9,897 bases of DNA from CAYFUT01 sp964346395 (GCA_964346395.1 CAYFUT010000085.1:1-9897), one strand, 5' to 3'. Positions 1 through 7,888 are shown, counted from the stretch's first letter. A program made the numbers and translations. Notes: generated by a model from the sequence alone, not told the origin.

Positions 1-55
1 TTCATTATTAATAATTTCGTTTCAATCTCTACTAAGAGATTAACTGCTTTTCAAC
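1..55 (-). CRISPR. Leader-proximal end of a type I-D CRISPR array
   Basis: One full repeat of about 37 bases lies at 19-55 and the first 18 bases of a spacer at 1-18; the array continues past the left edge. On the minus strand the repeat begins GTTGAAAAGC and ends AGAGATTGAAAC. It contains a perfect 7-bp stem (AATCTCT/AGAGATT) with a TAGT loop, and its last eight bases, ATTGAAAC, are the usual 5' tag of mature crRNAs in many type I systems. The 3' 30 bases recur at 9868-9897 with two changes, which establishes it as a repeat. Orientation follows from the ATTGAAAC end and from the leader on the cas6 side. The 5' repeat boundary is uncertain because the second copy is cut by the window edge. 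Confidence 0.9.
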
Positions 56-103
56 TGCACCCCTGTTAATTACCTGAAATGACAAGCCTCAAATCGACAT
101 TTG

Positions 104-265
104 CGACGACCCCCTTTTTTTATTCCAAATTTCTTAAATTAACCTCTTCCTCGCCTTAAATTCAAAATTAATTATATTGTCTATTCTTTAATATACTACT
201 ATATACTCTAAAATACTAAGTTTCCGACGACCCCCCGGGATTTTGACCCCACCAACAGGTCGTCG
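104..265 (-). repeat. Leader motif GGGGGTCGTCG, two direct copies plus an inverted arm
   Basis: On the minus strand GGGGGGTCGTCG occupies 236-225 and GGGGGTCGTCGC occupies 114-103, 121 bases apart. The complement of the core, CGACGACC, lies at 265-258 on the same strand. The arms 258-265 and 225-232 can therefore pair as an 8-bp stem around a 25-base GC-rich loop, either as RNA or as a cruciform. Such GC-rich islands stand out strongly in a leader that is otherwise AT-rich. The likely role is as protein-binding sites for adaptation or transcription; this is inference. Confidence 0.7.
191..217. repeat. Three ATACT units phased at 10 bases
   Basis: On the plus strand ATATACT starts at 191 and again at 201, and AAATACT starts at 211, so the same face of the helix shows the same sequence three times. 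The block lies between the two GGGGGTCGTCG motifs of the leader. Phasing at one helical turn suggests intrinsic bending or cooperative protein binding. The AT-rich background makes a chance origin possible. Confidence 0.5.
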
Positions 266-299
266 CACTGCAGAACAAAAAAATCCCTTTTGCTTATTT

Positions 300-331
300 A
301 TTATAATACCTAACTTTACTTTTATATGCAA
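300..331 (-). promoter_or_regulatory. Candidate pre-crRNA promoter for the left array
   Basis: On the minus strand a TTGCAT -35 element (331-326) is followed after 17 bases by TATTAT (308-303), overlapped by a perfect TATAAT (305-300). It lies just after the cas6 stop codon and fires into the leader, with an expected start near 292-296. No intrinsic terminator is visible between cas6 and the array, so read-through from the cas operon could also supply pre-crRNA. Confidence 0.55.
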
Positions 332-339
332 CCATCTTT

Positions 340-1086
340 TCAGCCTTGATTAACCACTTGACCCATGCCCATTGTAGTTTTATATCCCACACCAGCATAA
401 TAACTAAACCGGATTAAACTCTGTAACTGTTTCTGTAAAGTAGCATTATCACTAAAAATTTTCCCAGTTATATAACCTAAAAATCCAACTTCCAGATGCT
501 GTCCCCTATACTTAACAATTTCACTTCTTATTTTATGTTGCGTAATAGCTACATTTTCTCTTACTCCAGTTAATAATTCATCTTCTTCATACTTATAAGG
601 AGCAAATAGATTCCATTTTTTCACTAAACCTTTAAACATAGCTTCCAGATCAGGTAACGGGTTGTTTAACTTTCCCTTTCGAAAAGTAGTCGGAGTTAGA
701 AAACTAAGCCGAAATTTTTTCTCTTCATATCCCAACATATCTTCATAAGAACAGAAATCAGCTAGTTCATCATCCCCAGCAGTTACTACCTTTTCTGATT
801 TTATTTCTTCCCGCCCCAATTTAAGGGGAAAGTTAGCCTGATTAAGACAAGCATGCAGAAAAGTATCTACTAGTTCCTCAGTTAAAAAAGTAAACCGCAG
901 GCACGGATTGCGTCTATAAATAATCCCCGCCGTAAAGGGTTTAATATCATATTCTTGATGTATTTTTTCTGTTAAAGCTTCATCTTCACTACTCAGTAAA
1001 TTAAATAATAAACCATGTACCTGCTGCCCGTTAAACTGTTTATAATCTCTATCACGTTTTAATTCTAAAATCGTACTGTAAGGCAT
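340..1086 (-). CDS. cas6: Cas6 endoribonuclease, crRNA processing
   Basis: Cas6 cuts the repeat in the pre-crRNA transcript to release crRNAs that carry an 8-base repeat tag. At 248 residues it has the usual family length. The C-terminal glycine-rich loop is clear: G232-V-G234-Y-K-T-T-M-G240-M-G242, the hallmark of Cas6 RAMP folds. His24, in the N-terminal segment QQVHGLLFNLL, sits where the family catalytic histidine usually lies. The ATG start is preceded by a purine-rich AAGGGAGAG ribosome site and lies 14 bases after the cas3 stop, so it belongs to the cas operon as its last gene. It faces its likely substrate directly: the array leader begins just downstream, and the repeat has the stem that Cas6 would cut at the base. 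Family assignment is firm; the subtype follows from the neighbours. Confidence 0.93.
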   Translation of the reverse strand: MPYSTILELKRDRDYKQFNGQQVHGLLFNLLSSEDEALTEKIHQEYDIKPFTAGIIYRRNPCLRFTFLTEELVDTFLHACLNQANFPLKLGREEIKSEKVVTAGDDELADFCSYEDMLGYEEKKFRLSFLTPTTFRKGKLNNPLPDLEAMFKGLVKKWNLFAPYKYEEDELLTGVRENVAITQHKIRSEIVKYRGQHLEVGFLGYITGKIFSDNATLQKQLQSLIRFSYYAGVGYKTTMGMGQVVNQG

Positions 1087-1100
1087 TTTTTCTCTCCCTT

Positions 1101-3230
1101 CTAAATTAACAAAAATTCATCTTCATCATCTTCTTCGCCCAGACAAGCCAATAAAAAAGCATTAATATCAAAAGCAATACTGCCTCCTTTATTAAGAAGT
1201 CTTCCGTCCGGAGCTCTAAATTTTAATTCATAGAGCTCAAATAGCGGAGGAAGATTTTCCCTACGGCTTACAGCATAAGAGCTTTCTTCAAGGAGATAAA
1301 CTACTGCCCGCTTTTCCTTTAAAATATCATTAATTGCTGCTAATTCCAACGGTGAATCCTGTTTAGTAGTGATCTTTAACCTATCAGTATTTATAATTTC
1401 TCCCCGGGGGCGATTAATAGGTAGCGTAAACTTCACTCGCCGCTTTTCAGATAAAAAATTATTAACTATCAGATAAAAATCTAAATTCTGCTTGTTTACC
1501 TGTTTAGCAAACCGGGAACTAAACTCAGGAAATTTATCTCGGTAATTTTCCAACTTTCCCTCAAACTCAGTTTTTGTAACCAATTCAAAATCACATTTTC
1601 TAACTATCCAAAGAAGATTATAAAATTTAAAAGGAAATTTATTTTGAACAGCATCCCGCTGGTCAAAAATAGCAGCTTTAAAATTAATCTGCTGTTCACT
1701 ACTAAACGCAGAGCTGCCGCGAAAACCAAGTAGCCCTTGTAAAACATTTTTTTCTTTTAAGTCTTTATATTTTTCATATACTTGCTGTAGATTCCCACAC
1801 GAATAAAGGTTCAAGAGAAGTTCTCGGGTCACTTGTTTTTCTCTTTTTACCGTATCATCAGCATTCTGACTAATAATCCAATTCCGAGAATGAACTGCTT
1901 CTATCGGCGCATACTCATCAAGATAAGGCTGAAAATTTTCTGCTTCCTGATAGACATTATCCAAAATTTCTTCTAACTCAGCTCGACTAAGCTCTAAATC
2001 ACAACCTAAATTTTCCTCAAAATAATTATAAACATAATTAGGCACCACCGCTAGCGCCCAATTAGGAATCTCCATTTCTTCCTGTCGGCGGCCGCCCCTA
2101 CCTAATCGCCCCAGTCGCTGTAAAAATTGACTAGCTGACTTAGCTTCAAAAACCATGAAATTTTTATGCCGCGAACCTTTAAAGTCAATTCCAACTTCAA
2201 TGGTAGTGGTTCCTACTGTTAATTTATTTTCCAATCCTTGTCGGCGGCCTGCTTTACTCATAAATCCATGAACTTCACCTACTTCTAACCCAAAACGAGA
2301 ATTTAACTCTTCTGCCAGTTCGCAGGCATCACCTACCGAATCCAAAATAAAAATTCCGCTAGCTTCCGGATAATCAGCTAAATAAGTCTCTACTAAGTCT
2401 AAATTTTCCATTACTTTCTCTTTAGCCTGCCACCGCTGCAAGTCTGCCGGTACCAGGCTTAACTTTACTTCTTCCATTACTATGCGCTCTGCTCCATAAT
2501 CTAGTTCTGTCTCCGGTTCAGCCGGCACTTCTCGGTAATCAATTCCCACTCTGTCCAGCTGGTCGAGGAAAAATTGATTGGGCGTAGCCGAAGAAAACAC
2601 AAATAAACGAGCAGTCTCAGGGGCCAACTTATCCATCAGCCCCACCATCCAAGCAATATTTCCCACCTGCTTAATATCATACAAGTGAAATTCATCAAAA
2701 ACTATTAGTGAATATCTCCCCAATACTATGCGAAAGACTTCCTCCGCCGAATAATTACCAATCCGCCGCCCGCCGTAAAGTCCAAACATGATCTGATAAA
2801 AAATATCCGGATTAGTTAATACTAAATCAGCCCAGTTGCCGAAAACAGCTGACAGCAATTCACTATTATAATTGAACTGCGGAAAATCCTCTCGTAATTG
2901 GTCAAGAGTATGACTGCTAATTTTATGTAACTTCTCCGGAGTAGAAACAAACTCCGTTAGTGCCCGCCGCTGGTCTTCAATTAATTCATTAGTTCCATAA
3001 ATTCCTATTGCCGGCTCATCCTCCAACAGAGCAGGAGCAAAAGAAGCCAAAGTCTTACCCCCACCAGTAGTAGTATAATTAAACAAAGCTCGGCTTTCTC
3101 CTGTCTTGCTTACCTCTTTAAAAGTTTCTAAAGTCTGCTGCTGATGCAGATAGGGGTTGAAATCATCAATATAATCCTGCTGCAAAGTTACTAACTTTTT
3201 CGAACTCAGCTCGATCTTTATCGGTGGCAT
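1101..3230 (-). CDS. cas3: Type I-D Cas3' helicase without HD nuclease domain
   Basis: A superfamily 2 DNA helicase recruited by the Cascade complex to unwind target DNA. Its 709 residues contain Walker A TTGGGKT (residues 54-60), Walker B as DEFH (179-182), SAT in SSATP (213-217), motif V around TTTIEVGIDFKG (341-352) and motif VI QRLGRLGRGG (371-380). There is no N-terminal HD domain: the helicase core begins within the first 50 residues. This matches I-D systems, where the nuclease is carried by Cas10d. The ATG start overlaps the end of csc1 by 13 bases and has an AGGAG site ten or so bases upstream, inside csc1, implying translational coupling. The position after csc1 differs from the order described for cyanobacterial I-D loci, where cas3 precedes cas10d. 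The C-terminal third has no motif I recognise and ends in an acidic EEDDEDE stretch. Confidence 0.93.
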   Translation of the reverse strand: MPPIKIELSSKKLVTLQQDYIDDFNPYLHQQQTLETFKEVSKTGESRALFNYTTTGGGKTLASFAPALLEDEPAIGIYGTNELIEDQRRALTEFVSTPEKLHKISSHTLDQLREDFPQFNYNSELLSAVFGNWADLVLTNPDIFYQIMFGLYGGRRIGNYSAEEVFRIVLGRYSLIVFDEFHLYDIKQVGNIAWMVGLMDKLAPETARLFVFSSATPNQFFLDQLDRVGIDYREVPAEPETELDYGAERIVMEEVKLSLVPADLQRWQAKEKVMENLDLVETYLADYPEASGIFILDSVGDACELAEELNSRFGLEVGEVHGFMSKAGRRQGLENKLTVGTTTIEVGIDFKGSRHKNFMVFEAKSASQFLQRLGRLGRGGRRQEEMEIPNWALAVVPNYVYNYFEENLGCDLELSRAELEEILDNVYQEAENFQPYLDEYAPIEAVHSRNWIISQNADDTVKREKQVTRELLLNLYSCGNLQQVYEKYKDLKEKNVLQGLLGFRGSSAFSSEQQINFKAAIFDQRDAVQNKFPFKFYNLLWIVRKCDFELVTKTEFEGKLENYRDKFPEFSSRFAKQVNKQNLDFYLIVNNFLSEKRRVKFTLPINRPRGEIINTDRLKITTKQDSPLELAAINDILKEKRAVVYLLEESSYAVSRRENLPPLFELYELKFRAPDGRLLNKGGSIAFDINAFLLACLGEEDDEDEFLLI

Positions 3231-3892
3231 AAATAGTCCATCTCCTGGGGAAAATTAATTTTACCGGCTGGTAATTTAGCTTGATAATAATCGCCAGCTT
3301 TATAGCAGGCATTCTCAATCAACTGCGTCGGTAAAGTTTGAGGCAGAATATCAAACACCTGCGGAGTTTCTTGTAAATCTTTCCAGTTAAGCAGACTCTC
3401 CACTTTAAACTCACCGCTCTTTTCTGTTACCTGTTCCGCCTGACTGGCTTTCAGCCGGGCTTTGCCCATAAACTTCCCTAATCTAATATAGCGGGGAAAG
3501 TCCAATTCTTTATTACTTAAAGCATAGAACCTAAATTTACTTCCCGGCACAAAAGGCTTGATATATCCCCAATTCGGATAACCTAAATTGCGCCCTTTCG
3601 ATAAATTATAACCTTCATTAATAGTGTTATATTGAATTATCTTCTGCTGACCGGACAATAACTGAGCCGGAGTCAGATAAAAATCTAAATCAGCCAATTC
3701 CTCTTTGTAACTCGGCTGTTGTTTCGCCTGAAAACGGGGCGGGAGGTTAGTTTTATCCTCCCACAGAACAGATAAAGCATAAGTAAGAGCATAATTATGA
3801 ACATAAGGACCTGTTTCTGCTACCTTTCCCCGCTCAGTAGTAGCATAAAACAGATAATCATCCATCTCTAAATCGCACTGATAAATATACAT
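3218..3892 (-). CDS. csc1: Csc1 (Cas5d-type) subunit of type I-D Cascade
   Basis: Csc1 is the Cas5 relative of type I-D complexes and caps the 5' tag end of the crRNA. The 224-residue length and the N-terminus (MYIYQCDLEMDDYLFYATTE, then GPYVHNYALTYALSV at about 28-42) match the family as I know it, and the position between csc2 and cas3 supports it. Cas5-type proteins diverge strongly, so the call rests on overall likeness and context rather than on a catalytic motif. The ATG start is chosen because a strong AGGAGGGGGG ribosome site lies four bases before it and overlaps the csc2 stop codon. The 3' end overlaps cas3 by 13 bases. These tight joins indicate one transcript and coupled translation. 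Confidence 0.88.
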   Translation of the reverse strand: MYIYQCDLEMDDYLFYATTERGKVAETGPYVHNYALTYALSVLWEDKTNLPPRFQAKQQPSYKEELADLDFYLTPAQLLSGQQKIIQYNTINEGYNLSKGRNLGYPNWGYIKPFVPGSKFRFYALSNKELDFPRYIRLGKFMGKARLKASQAEQVTEKSGEFKVESLLNWKDLQETPQVFDILPQTLPTQLIENACYKAGDYYQAKLPAGKINFPQEMDYLCHR

Positions 3893-3904
3893 GACTCCCC
3901 CCTC

Positions 3905-4855
3905 CTAGCGAATATCATCTATATAATGGTTAACATCCTCTACCAAATCAGATAAGAATTCCCCCGTACTCTCCTGATTAGAATAAATCTCCTGCACTTC
4001 AGCTAATAAGTTAGTTAATCCCGCTTCGGTCTGGCTTAGCCGATAAATTGGAGTATAAACTTCACTTTCAATGTCATCTAATACTTCAGCTAAATAATTG
4101 CGCGCCGTTTCTAAATCAAGTTCTGCTTCTTCCTGCTGATAATAATCATACATTCGCTGGGAGAGTTCTAAATTCGAAACTATTTCTGCATCAGAAAAAA
4201 TAACATCTACAATATGATTTTTAACTGCTCCCTGCCGGTTACTTTCGGCTCCATAGCGAGTAGTTCTTAAGATATTCCCCAATACATAAATGAACTCATT
4301 TTCCGTGACATCTACTAGCGTTTCTACTGTCGGCAGATAAACTTCAGGAATTAAGTGACTGCGGGAATTAAAGGCACTTCCGGCTACTCCCCCTTTTGTA
4401 GAATCTTCGATAGCATTGAACTTAATATTTTCTTCTAATTCCTCAAAACCGCGGATAGTAAACCCAGAATCAGTAATGATCCGCGCTTTCTGTGAATCAG
4501 CTCCGCCGGCAGCATAACCATACAGAATACAGTCGGGACATTCAGTGCACATCCCTTCCATCAAGTAACAGTCATCTTCCGACAGCACATCATAGTCTCT
4601 AAGTAAAGCTTTCCCTTTCCGCCGTTCCGGAGCAATCTGCTTTCTCTTATACATTAAAATCCGATCCATAAATCCAGTTTCTTCTCGACCAGCCTTTACT
4701 CGCTCTACATCCAGAGTAGAACCTTCCGTAGTAAAGATAGTATGTGATTTAGTCTCTCGCAGAACAACAATATTTACGTACTTATCGCGCGGTGTCGCCG
4801 GAATCTCTTCGACAAAACCTTCTCTGTAAGCTTGATTATCAGTTAATAATTCCAT
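3905..4855 (-). CDS. csc2: Csc2 (Cas7d) backbone subunit of type I-D Cascade
   Basis: Csc2 polymerises along the crRNA spacer to form the backbone of the complex. The 316-residue protein has a cysteine cluster Cys96, Cys103, Cys106 and Cys109 (C-x6-C-x2-C-x2-C, the last three in CTECPDC), consistent with the zinc site reported for archaeal Csc2. A glycine-rich segment, ILYGYAAGG, follows directly. The region around 157-210 (VAGSAFNSRSHLIPEVYLP, then TTRYGAESNRQG) resembles the conserved Cas7 core. The ATG start lies two bases after the cas10d stop codon and has a GGAGG site about ten bases upstream within the end of cas10d, so translation is probably coupled. The C-terminus is acidic and probably helical. 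In I-D complexes several copies are expected per crRNA, which fits its own strong ribosome site. Confidence 0.93.
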   Translation of the reverse strand: MELLTDNQAYREGFVEEIPATPRDKYVNIVVLRETKSHTIFTTEGSTLDVERVKAGREETGFMDRILMYKRKQIAPERRKGKALLRDYDVLSEDDCYLMEGMCTECPDCILYGYAAGGADSQKARIITDSGFTIRGFEELEENIKFNAIEDSTKGGVAGSAFNSRSHLIPEVYLPTVETLVDVTENEFIYVLGNILRTTRYGAESNRQGAVKNHIVDVIFSDAEIVSNLELSQRMYDYYQQEEAELDLETARNYLAEVLDDIESEVYTPIYRLSQTEAGLTNLLAEVQEIYSNQESTGEFLSDLVEDVNHYIDDIR

Positions 4856-4857
4856 AA

Positions 4858-5256
4858 TTAATTATCCTCCTTTTCTGCCCAATAATTTTGTACCAGTTTA
4901 TCCATCTCAAAATAAACTCCATCCGCCAGGCTATTAACCTCTTCCTCCAGCACAGCATAGCTTCCTTTACAGCGCCCAATGAACAACTTTTCTACTACTA
5001 ACCGAACAAAGTCTTCTACATCCGCCTGCGAATAATTACATACATAGCCCTGGTCTTTACTTAACCGCTCCAACCGCTTATCAATCTTTCCTGCTACCCG
5101 GGCAATAATTTCTTCCTCATCTGCTTCCTGAATATTTTTAATTCCTTCTACTGCGGTTCGGAACAAATCTTCGTAGCGGTGAGCCTTGCCATCCCGGCGG
5201 CTAGCAGGAATATACAGTTCAAAGGCCTGCTTCGCTATTTGTCGAGCTAAATTCAT
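4858..5256 (-). CDS. cas11d: Cas11d small subunit from an internal start in cas10d
   Basis: An in-frame ATG at codon 852 of cas10d opens a 132-residue product identical to the Cas10d C-terminus. It is preceded by TGGAGGTG, with six bases between GGAGGT and the ATG, as good as any ribosome site in the window and in the middle of a coding region. The product (MNLARQIAKQAFELY at its start) is mostly helical in character, as small subunits are. Internal translation of Cas11 from cas10d has been shown experimentally in another type I-D system, so the role is established for the family, while its use here is inferred from the ribosome site. Such a subunit would line the complex and steady the target strands. 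It ends two bases before csc2. Confidence 0.78.
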   Translation of the reverse strand: MNLARQIAKQAFELYIPASRRDGKAHRYEDLFRTAVEGIKNIQEADEEEIIARVAGKIDKRLERLSKDQGYVCNYSQADVEDFVRLVVEKLFIGRCKGSYAVLEEEVNSLADGVYFEMDKLVQNYWAEKEDN

Positions 5257-7809
5257 CTTCTCACCTCCAAAATAATCTAATAATATCTCCACTGCTTGCA
5301 CTAACAGATCCGGCGCTTGATAACCTTCTTCCTGCTCATACCGTTTGTAAAAGTGAGCTCCAGCCAAATCATTACTATTTAATTCGTTAAGCAAATTAGC
5401 TATCTCCTTATCGCGGCTGGAAATATGATTATTTACTTCCCAGAGGGCTGACCAAATATCTAATAAATCACGTAGTTTAGTTAGCGGGATCTCCCCTAAA
5501 GATTCCCCCGCCTGACCTAAGGAAACAGCCGGCAGAATCTTACGCAGAGCATTATGGGTAATATCCAACTTAAGTGCCGTCTTAAATTCTCGGTTAGAAA
5601 GTGAATTCAAATACGGGGTATCGCTAATATAAACCCTAACCCCTAGTAAATTCTGCAGCAAACCACCTAAATAAATGGCTTTCATTAACATCTCGATTTC
5701 AGTCGGCTGCCGTTTTAAATCTATGTTATCACTAACAGATCTTTCATAAGGAAACAAATGAAAATTCTTAACAACTGGGGAGGCAGAAATATATTCCCCC
5801 AGCTTCCGCTGGTCACTATCTTCATGTTCTTCTTTTATCTTTTCGGCTTCAGCCTGAAACTTATCCTGGACTTTCTTTATCCAGTCATCTATTAAACCTT
5901 CTGTCAGCCAGAGCTGAGAAAAGGAAGTTTCTTCACCATAGCGCCTCAATTTTAAGCGGGTTTTATTCTTAAACGGATCCAAAAGTTCTTCACTATCAGC
6001 TAAAAAATCAGGTGTGAAGAAATAATCAGGAAATAAAAACAAATAAACTCGTCTTGAATTATTTTTATCTGCCGTCGGTGAAAAACCGAGGTCAAACACC
6101 TGCCGCAACATAAATTCTAAATAACAGACAGGACACCATACATGGGCTGATACATTACTTAATTTCGGCAGAATCCGATTGGAAAAAGTCTGGATATTAT
6201 CTTCAATAATCCCCCCTTTAATTTCAGTATCACCTTTAGCAACTTCCTTGGTAATATAGCGGTTGCAGAGAACACATAACCGCTTGTGGCTGCCGCTTTT
6301 CTTACGGCTATATTCTTGGTATCTATCACTAGCTTCTAAAGGCTCCTGCTGAAATGATAATTCAAGAGCAGAAGCTAAATAATCTCTAAGATCACTTTCC
6401 ATGCCTAAAGTATCATTTACATATTCTAACCTTTTTTCCAGAGAATCCAATTCGCCTAAAATCTTTTCTAAAGTTCTAAATAGCCTATCTTCTAATTTCT
6501 CTCGGGGAACAGTAAATAAACTCCTTCCCCCTTTATATTCTTTAGTATCTAAAAAATGATAAGCATAAACTAAGCAAGCATCTTTACTCCGCGGATCACT
6601 TACATAACGAGAGTTCATATGCTCTTCTACTCTAGTATAGACCTCTTGGTCTAAATTCAAGCTGTCAATTAACCAGGCGTCAACTTCATCTTTCGGCAGA
6701 TAAAAGCGGGCAATCGTCTTAGCCACCGCTAAAGCACGCTGCACTATCCCCCAGCGCTGGGCTTTATCTTCCTCTTCATCCCAGCTGAGGTCAACAGCAA
6801 ACTTCTCTTCAAAATCCTCCCGCGAAGAGCAGTACTTTTCAACCCGCTTATCCACTAAATCAGTAGCAAACCCAGGGGATTGATAATTGGTAATAAACTT
6901 ATCGGCAGCCTCATCAAGCAACTCAGTTGGCCCGCCGAACAAAAGGGCATAATCTTCAAATTTATTGTAGCCTGGTTTAAACGTTCCCTCCACTCCATTC
7001 CAAATAGTACCCAAATCTTCTACCCGGTCAAAAAAGTTAGTAGTTATTTCCGAAATCAACTCTTCTTTATTTACCTCTTCTAGTTCCCCAAGATTAAAAT
7101 AAACTGTTCCGTCCGGAAAGAAAAATAGCGGATACAAATTTAATTTATCAGCTAACACTTCACTAGTAACTTCATGAAGCAAATTAGTCGATACACCGCG
7201 GTATTCTTCCAGACGGTGATAAACAAAATCAATTTCCTGAGCTACTTTAAAATTCTCTATTACCTGCTGGAGTAATTTTTTATTCTGCTGGATATCATCA
7301 ATTGAACTAGAGGAAGCCAATCCATCAGCTAATCTACCTAGCTTAAGCAATTGGGGGTCTACCTTACTAAAATCAGCTGTTCCTTTCTTACTATAAGTAT
7401 TAATGTGAATAGAAACTGCCCTACACAATTCGGGCTTTATTGCAACGAAATCTGTTAAACTAAATTTTTCTAGTTTCTCTTCGTATGTTCTAATAGGTAT
7501 GTTAAACTCTTCCCCCTCCGGCGATGTTACATCATCTAATTTATGTATATCATGCAGCGTATAAGCAACTAATAATTTTTTATAATCTTCTGTTGTTAGT
7601 TCTATGGCTTCTTGCTCCTTTAAAAAATCAAGCACTCTAGTTACTGCATACAAGCCGTTGAGTATGTGGCTAAATAGAGATTGATCTGTAAATTTTTTCA
7701 ATTCCGTATGTTCGAAATCAGCACTTTTGGCCGGCCGAAAATTATATTCAGCTCGGTACAACTTCGGTAGCTGTTCCTCTACATATTGAGATAGAATTTC
7801 ACTATACAA
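4858..7809 (-). CDS. cas10d: Cas10d (Csc3), large subunit with HD nuclease
   Basis: The signature large subunit of type I-D, 983 residues. It joins a DNA-cutting HD domain to a Cas10-like body. HD residues are visible as His48, His86-Asp87 (in YTLHDIHKLDD), His135 and Asp162. A zinc-binding pair follows in the middle: Cys512-x2-Cys515 and Cys559-x2-Cys562. I find no GGDD cyclase/polymerase motif, so no cyclic oligoadenylate synthesis is expected, as is known for Cas10d. The C-terminal ~130 residues are helical and double as Cas11d. The start is TTG at 7809: it sits seven bases after a perfect AGGAGGTG site, and no better start is nearby. It is the first gene of the cas operon, with its own candidate promoter at 7844-7888. 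In I-D the HD domain takes over the nuclease task that Cas3 performs in other type I systems. Confidence 0.95.
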   Translation of the reverse strand: MYSEILSQYVEEQLPKLYRAEYNFRPAKSADFEHTELKKFTDQSLFSHILNGLYAVTRVLDFLKEQEAIELTTEDYKKLLVAYTLHDIHKLDDVTSPEGEEFNIPIRTYEEKLEKFSLTDFVAIKPELCRAVSIHINTYSKKGTADFSKVDPQLLKLGRLADGLASSSSIDDIQQNKKLLQQVIENFKVAQEIDFVYHRLEEYRGVSTNLLHEVTSEVLADKLNLYPLFFFPDGTVYFNLGELEEVNKEELISEITTNFFDRVEDLGTIWNGVEGTFKPGYNKFEDYALLFGGPTELLDEAADKFITNYQSPGFATDLVDKRVEKYCSSREDFEEKFAVDLSWDEEEDKAQRWGIVQRALAVAKTIARFYLPKDEVDAWLIDSLNLDQEVYTRVEEHMNSRYVSDPRSKDACLVYAYHFLDTKEYKGGRSLFTVPREKLEDRLFRTLEKILGELDSLEKRLEYVNDTLGMESDLRDYLASALELSFQQEPLEASDRYQEYSRKKSGSHKRLCVLCNRYITKEVAKGDTEIKGGIIEDNIQTFSNRILPKLSNVSAHVWCPVCYLEFMLRQVFDLGFSPTADKNNSRRVYLFLFPDYFFTPDFLADSEELLDPFKNKTRLKLRRYGEETSFSQLWLTEGLIDDWIKKVQDKFQAEAEKIKEEHEDSDQRKLGEYISASPVVKNFHLFPYERSVSDNIDLKRQPTEIEMLMKAIYLGGLLQNLLGVRVYISDTPYLNSLSNREFKTALKLDITHNALRKILPAVSLGQAGESLGEIPLTKLRDLLDIWSALWEVNNHISSRDKEIANLLNELNSNDLAGAHFYKRYEQEEGYQAPDLLVQAVEILLDYFGGEKMNLARQIAKQAFELYIPASRRDGKAHRYEDLFRTAVEGIKNIQEADEEEIIARVAGKIDKRLERLSKDQGYVCNYSQADVEDFVRLVVEKLFIGRCKGSYAVLEEEVNSLADGVYFEMDKLVQNYWAEKEDN
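5257..5268 (-). promoter_or_regulatory. Internal ribosome binding site for cas11d
   Basis: On the minus strand GGAGGT (5268-5263) is followed by GAGAAG and then ATG. It matches the anti-Shine-Dalgarno sequence at optimal spacing, although here it encodes Gly-Gly-Glu within Cas10d. The cas10d gene itself uses the near-identical site AGGAGGTG before its own start. Confidence 0.8.
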
Positions 7810-7843
7810 TTATTTTCACCTCCTAATTTAAATAACCAACTTA

Positions 7844-7888
7844 ATTTTAACAGCCGTCTGTAAGCACTGCCCCTTACACCCTAAAATT
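7844..7888 (-). promoter_or_regulatory. Candidate cas operon promoter with conserved upstream box
   Basis: On the minus strand an extended -10 element TGT-TAAAAT (7852-7844) lies 35 bases before the cas10d start. Upstream, AATTTTAGGGT (7888-7878) overlaps the stop codon of the WYL gene. There is no good -35 hexamer, so an activator or a weak basal promoter is likely. The same arrangement, with the same distance from box to -10, lies upstream of the secreted protein gene at 9653-9697, and this match is the main reason to call it. Confidence 0.6.
7859..7878. promoter_or_regulatory. Inverted repeat, possible operator
   Basis: Perfect 6-bp arms TGTAAG and CTTACA (7859-7864 and 7873-7878) flank eight bases. 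The dyad lies where the -35 region of the cas promoter would be, a position suited to a repressor such as the WYL protein encoded just upstream. No run of T follows on either strand, so it is not an intrinsic terminator. Confidence 0.4.

Larger units (their letters stand above)
56..299 (-). promoter_or_regulatory. CRISPR leader of the left array
   Basis: This gene-free stretch between cas6 and the first repeat is the array leader. It is AT-rich with GC-rich islands. It holds two direct copies of a GGGGGTCGTCG motif on the minus strand (104-114 and 225-236), an inverted copy of the core (258-265), and three ATACT units phased at 10 bases (191-217). The repeat-adjacent part (56-100) has no clear motif. 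I see no open reading frame of note. Leaders carry the pre-crRNA promoter and the sites that direct new spacers to the first repeat; which of these motifs does either job cannot be told from the sequence. Confidence 0.8.

Noticed and set aside
4..15. 12-base palindrome ATTATTAATAAT in the left partial spacer, considered together with the palindromic right spacer
   Set aside because: It is made only of A and T and is easily expected by chance; the spacer is also incomplete.
275..290. A-run beside CCCTTTT after cas6, considered as a cas operon terminator
   Set aside because: On the minus strand a T-run is present but no GC stem precedes it.
6880..7083. Plus-strand reading frame of 67 codons
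   Set aside because: It lies wholly inside cas10d on the opposite strand, has no family likeness, and cas10d is clearly real there.
4858..7809. Cas10 cyclase activity (type III-like signalling)
   Set aside because: No GGDD motif is visible in Cas10d, and no CARF effector gene is in the window.
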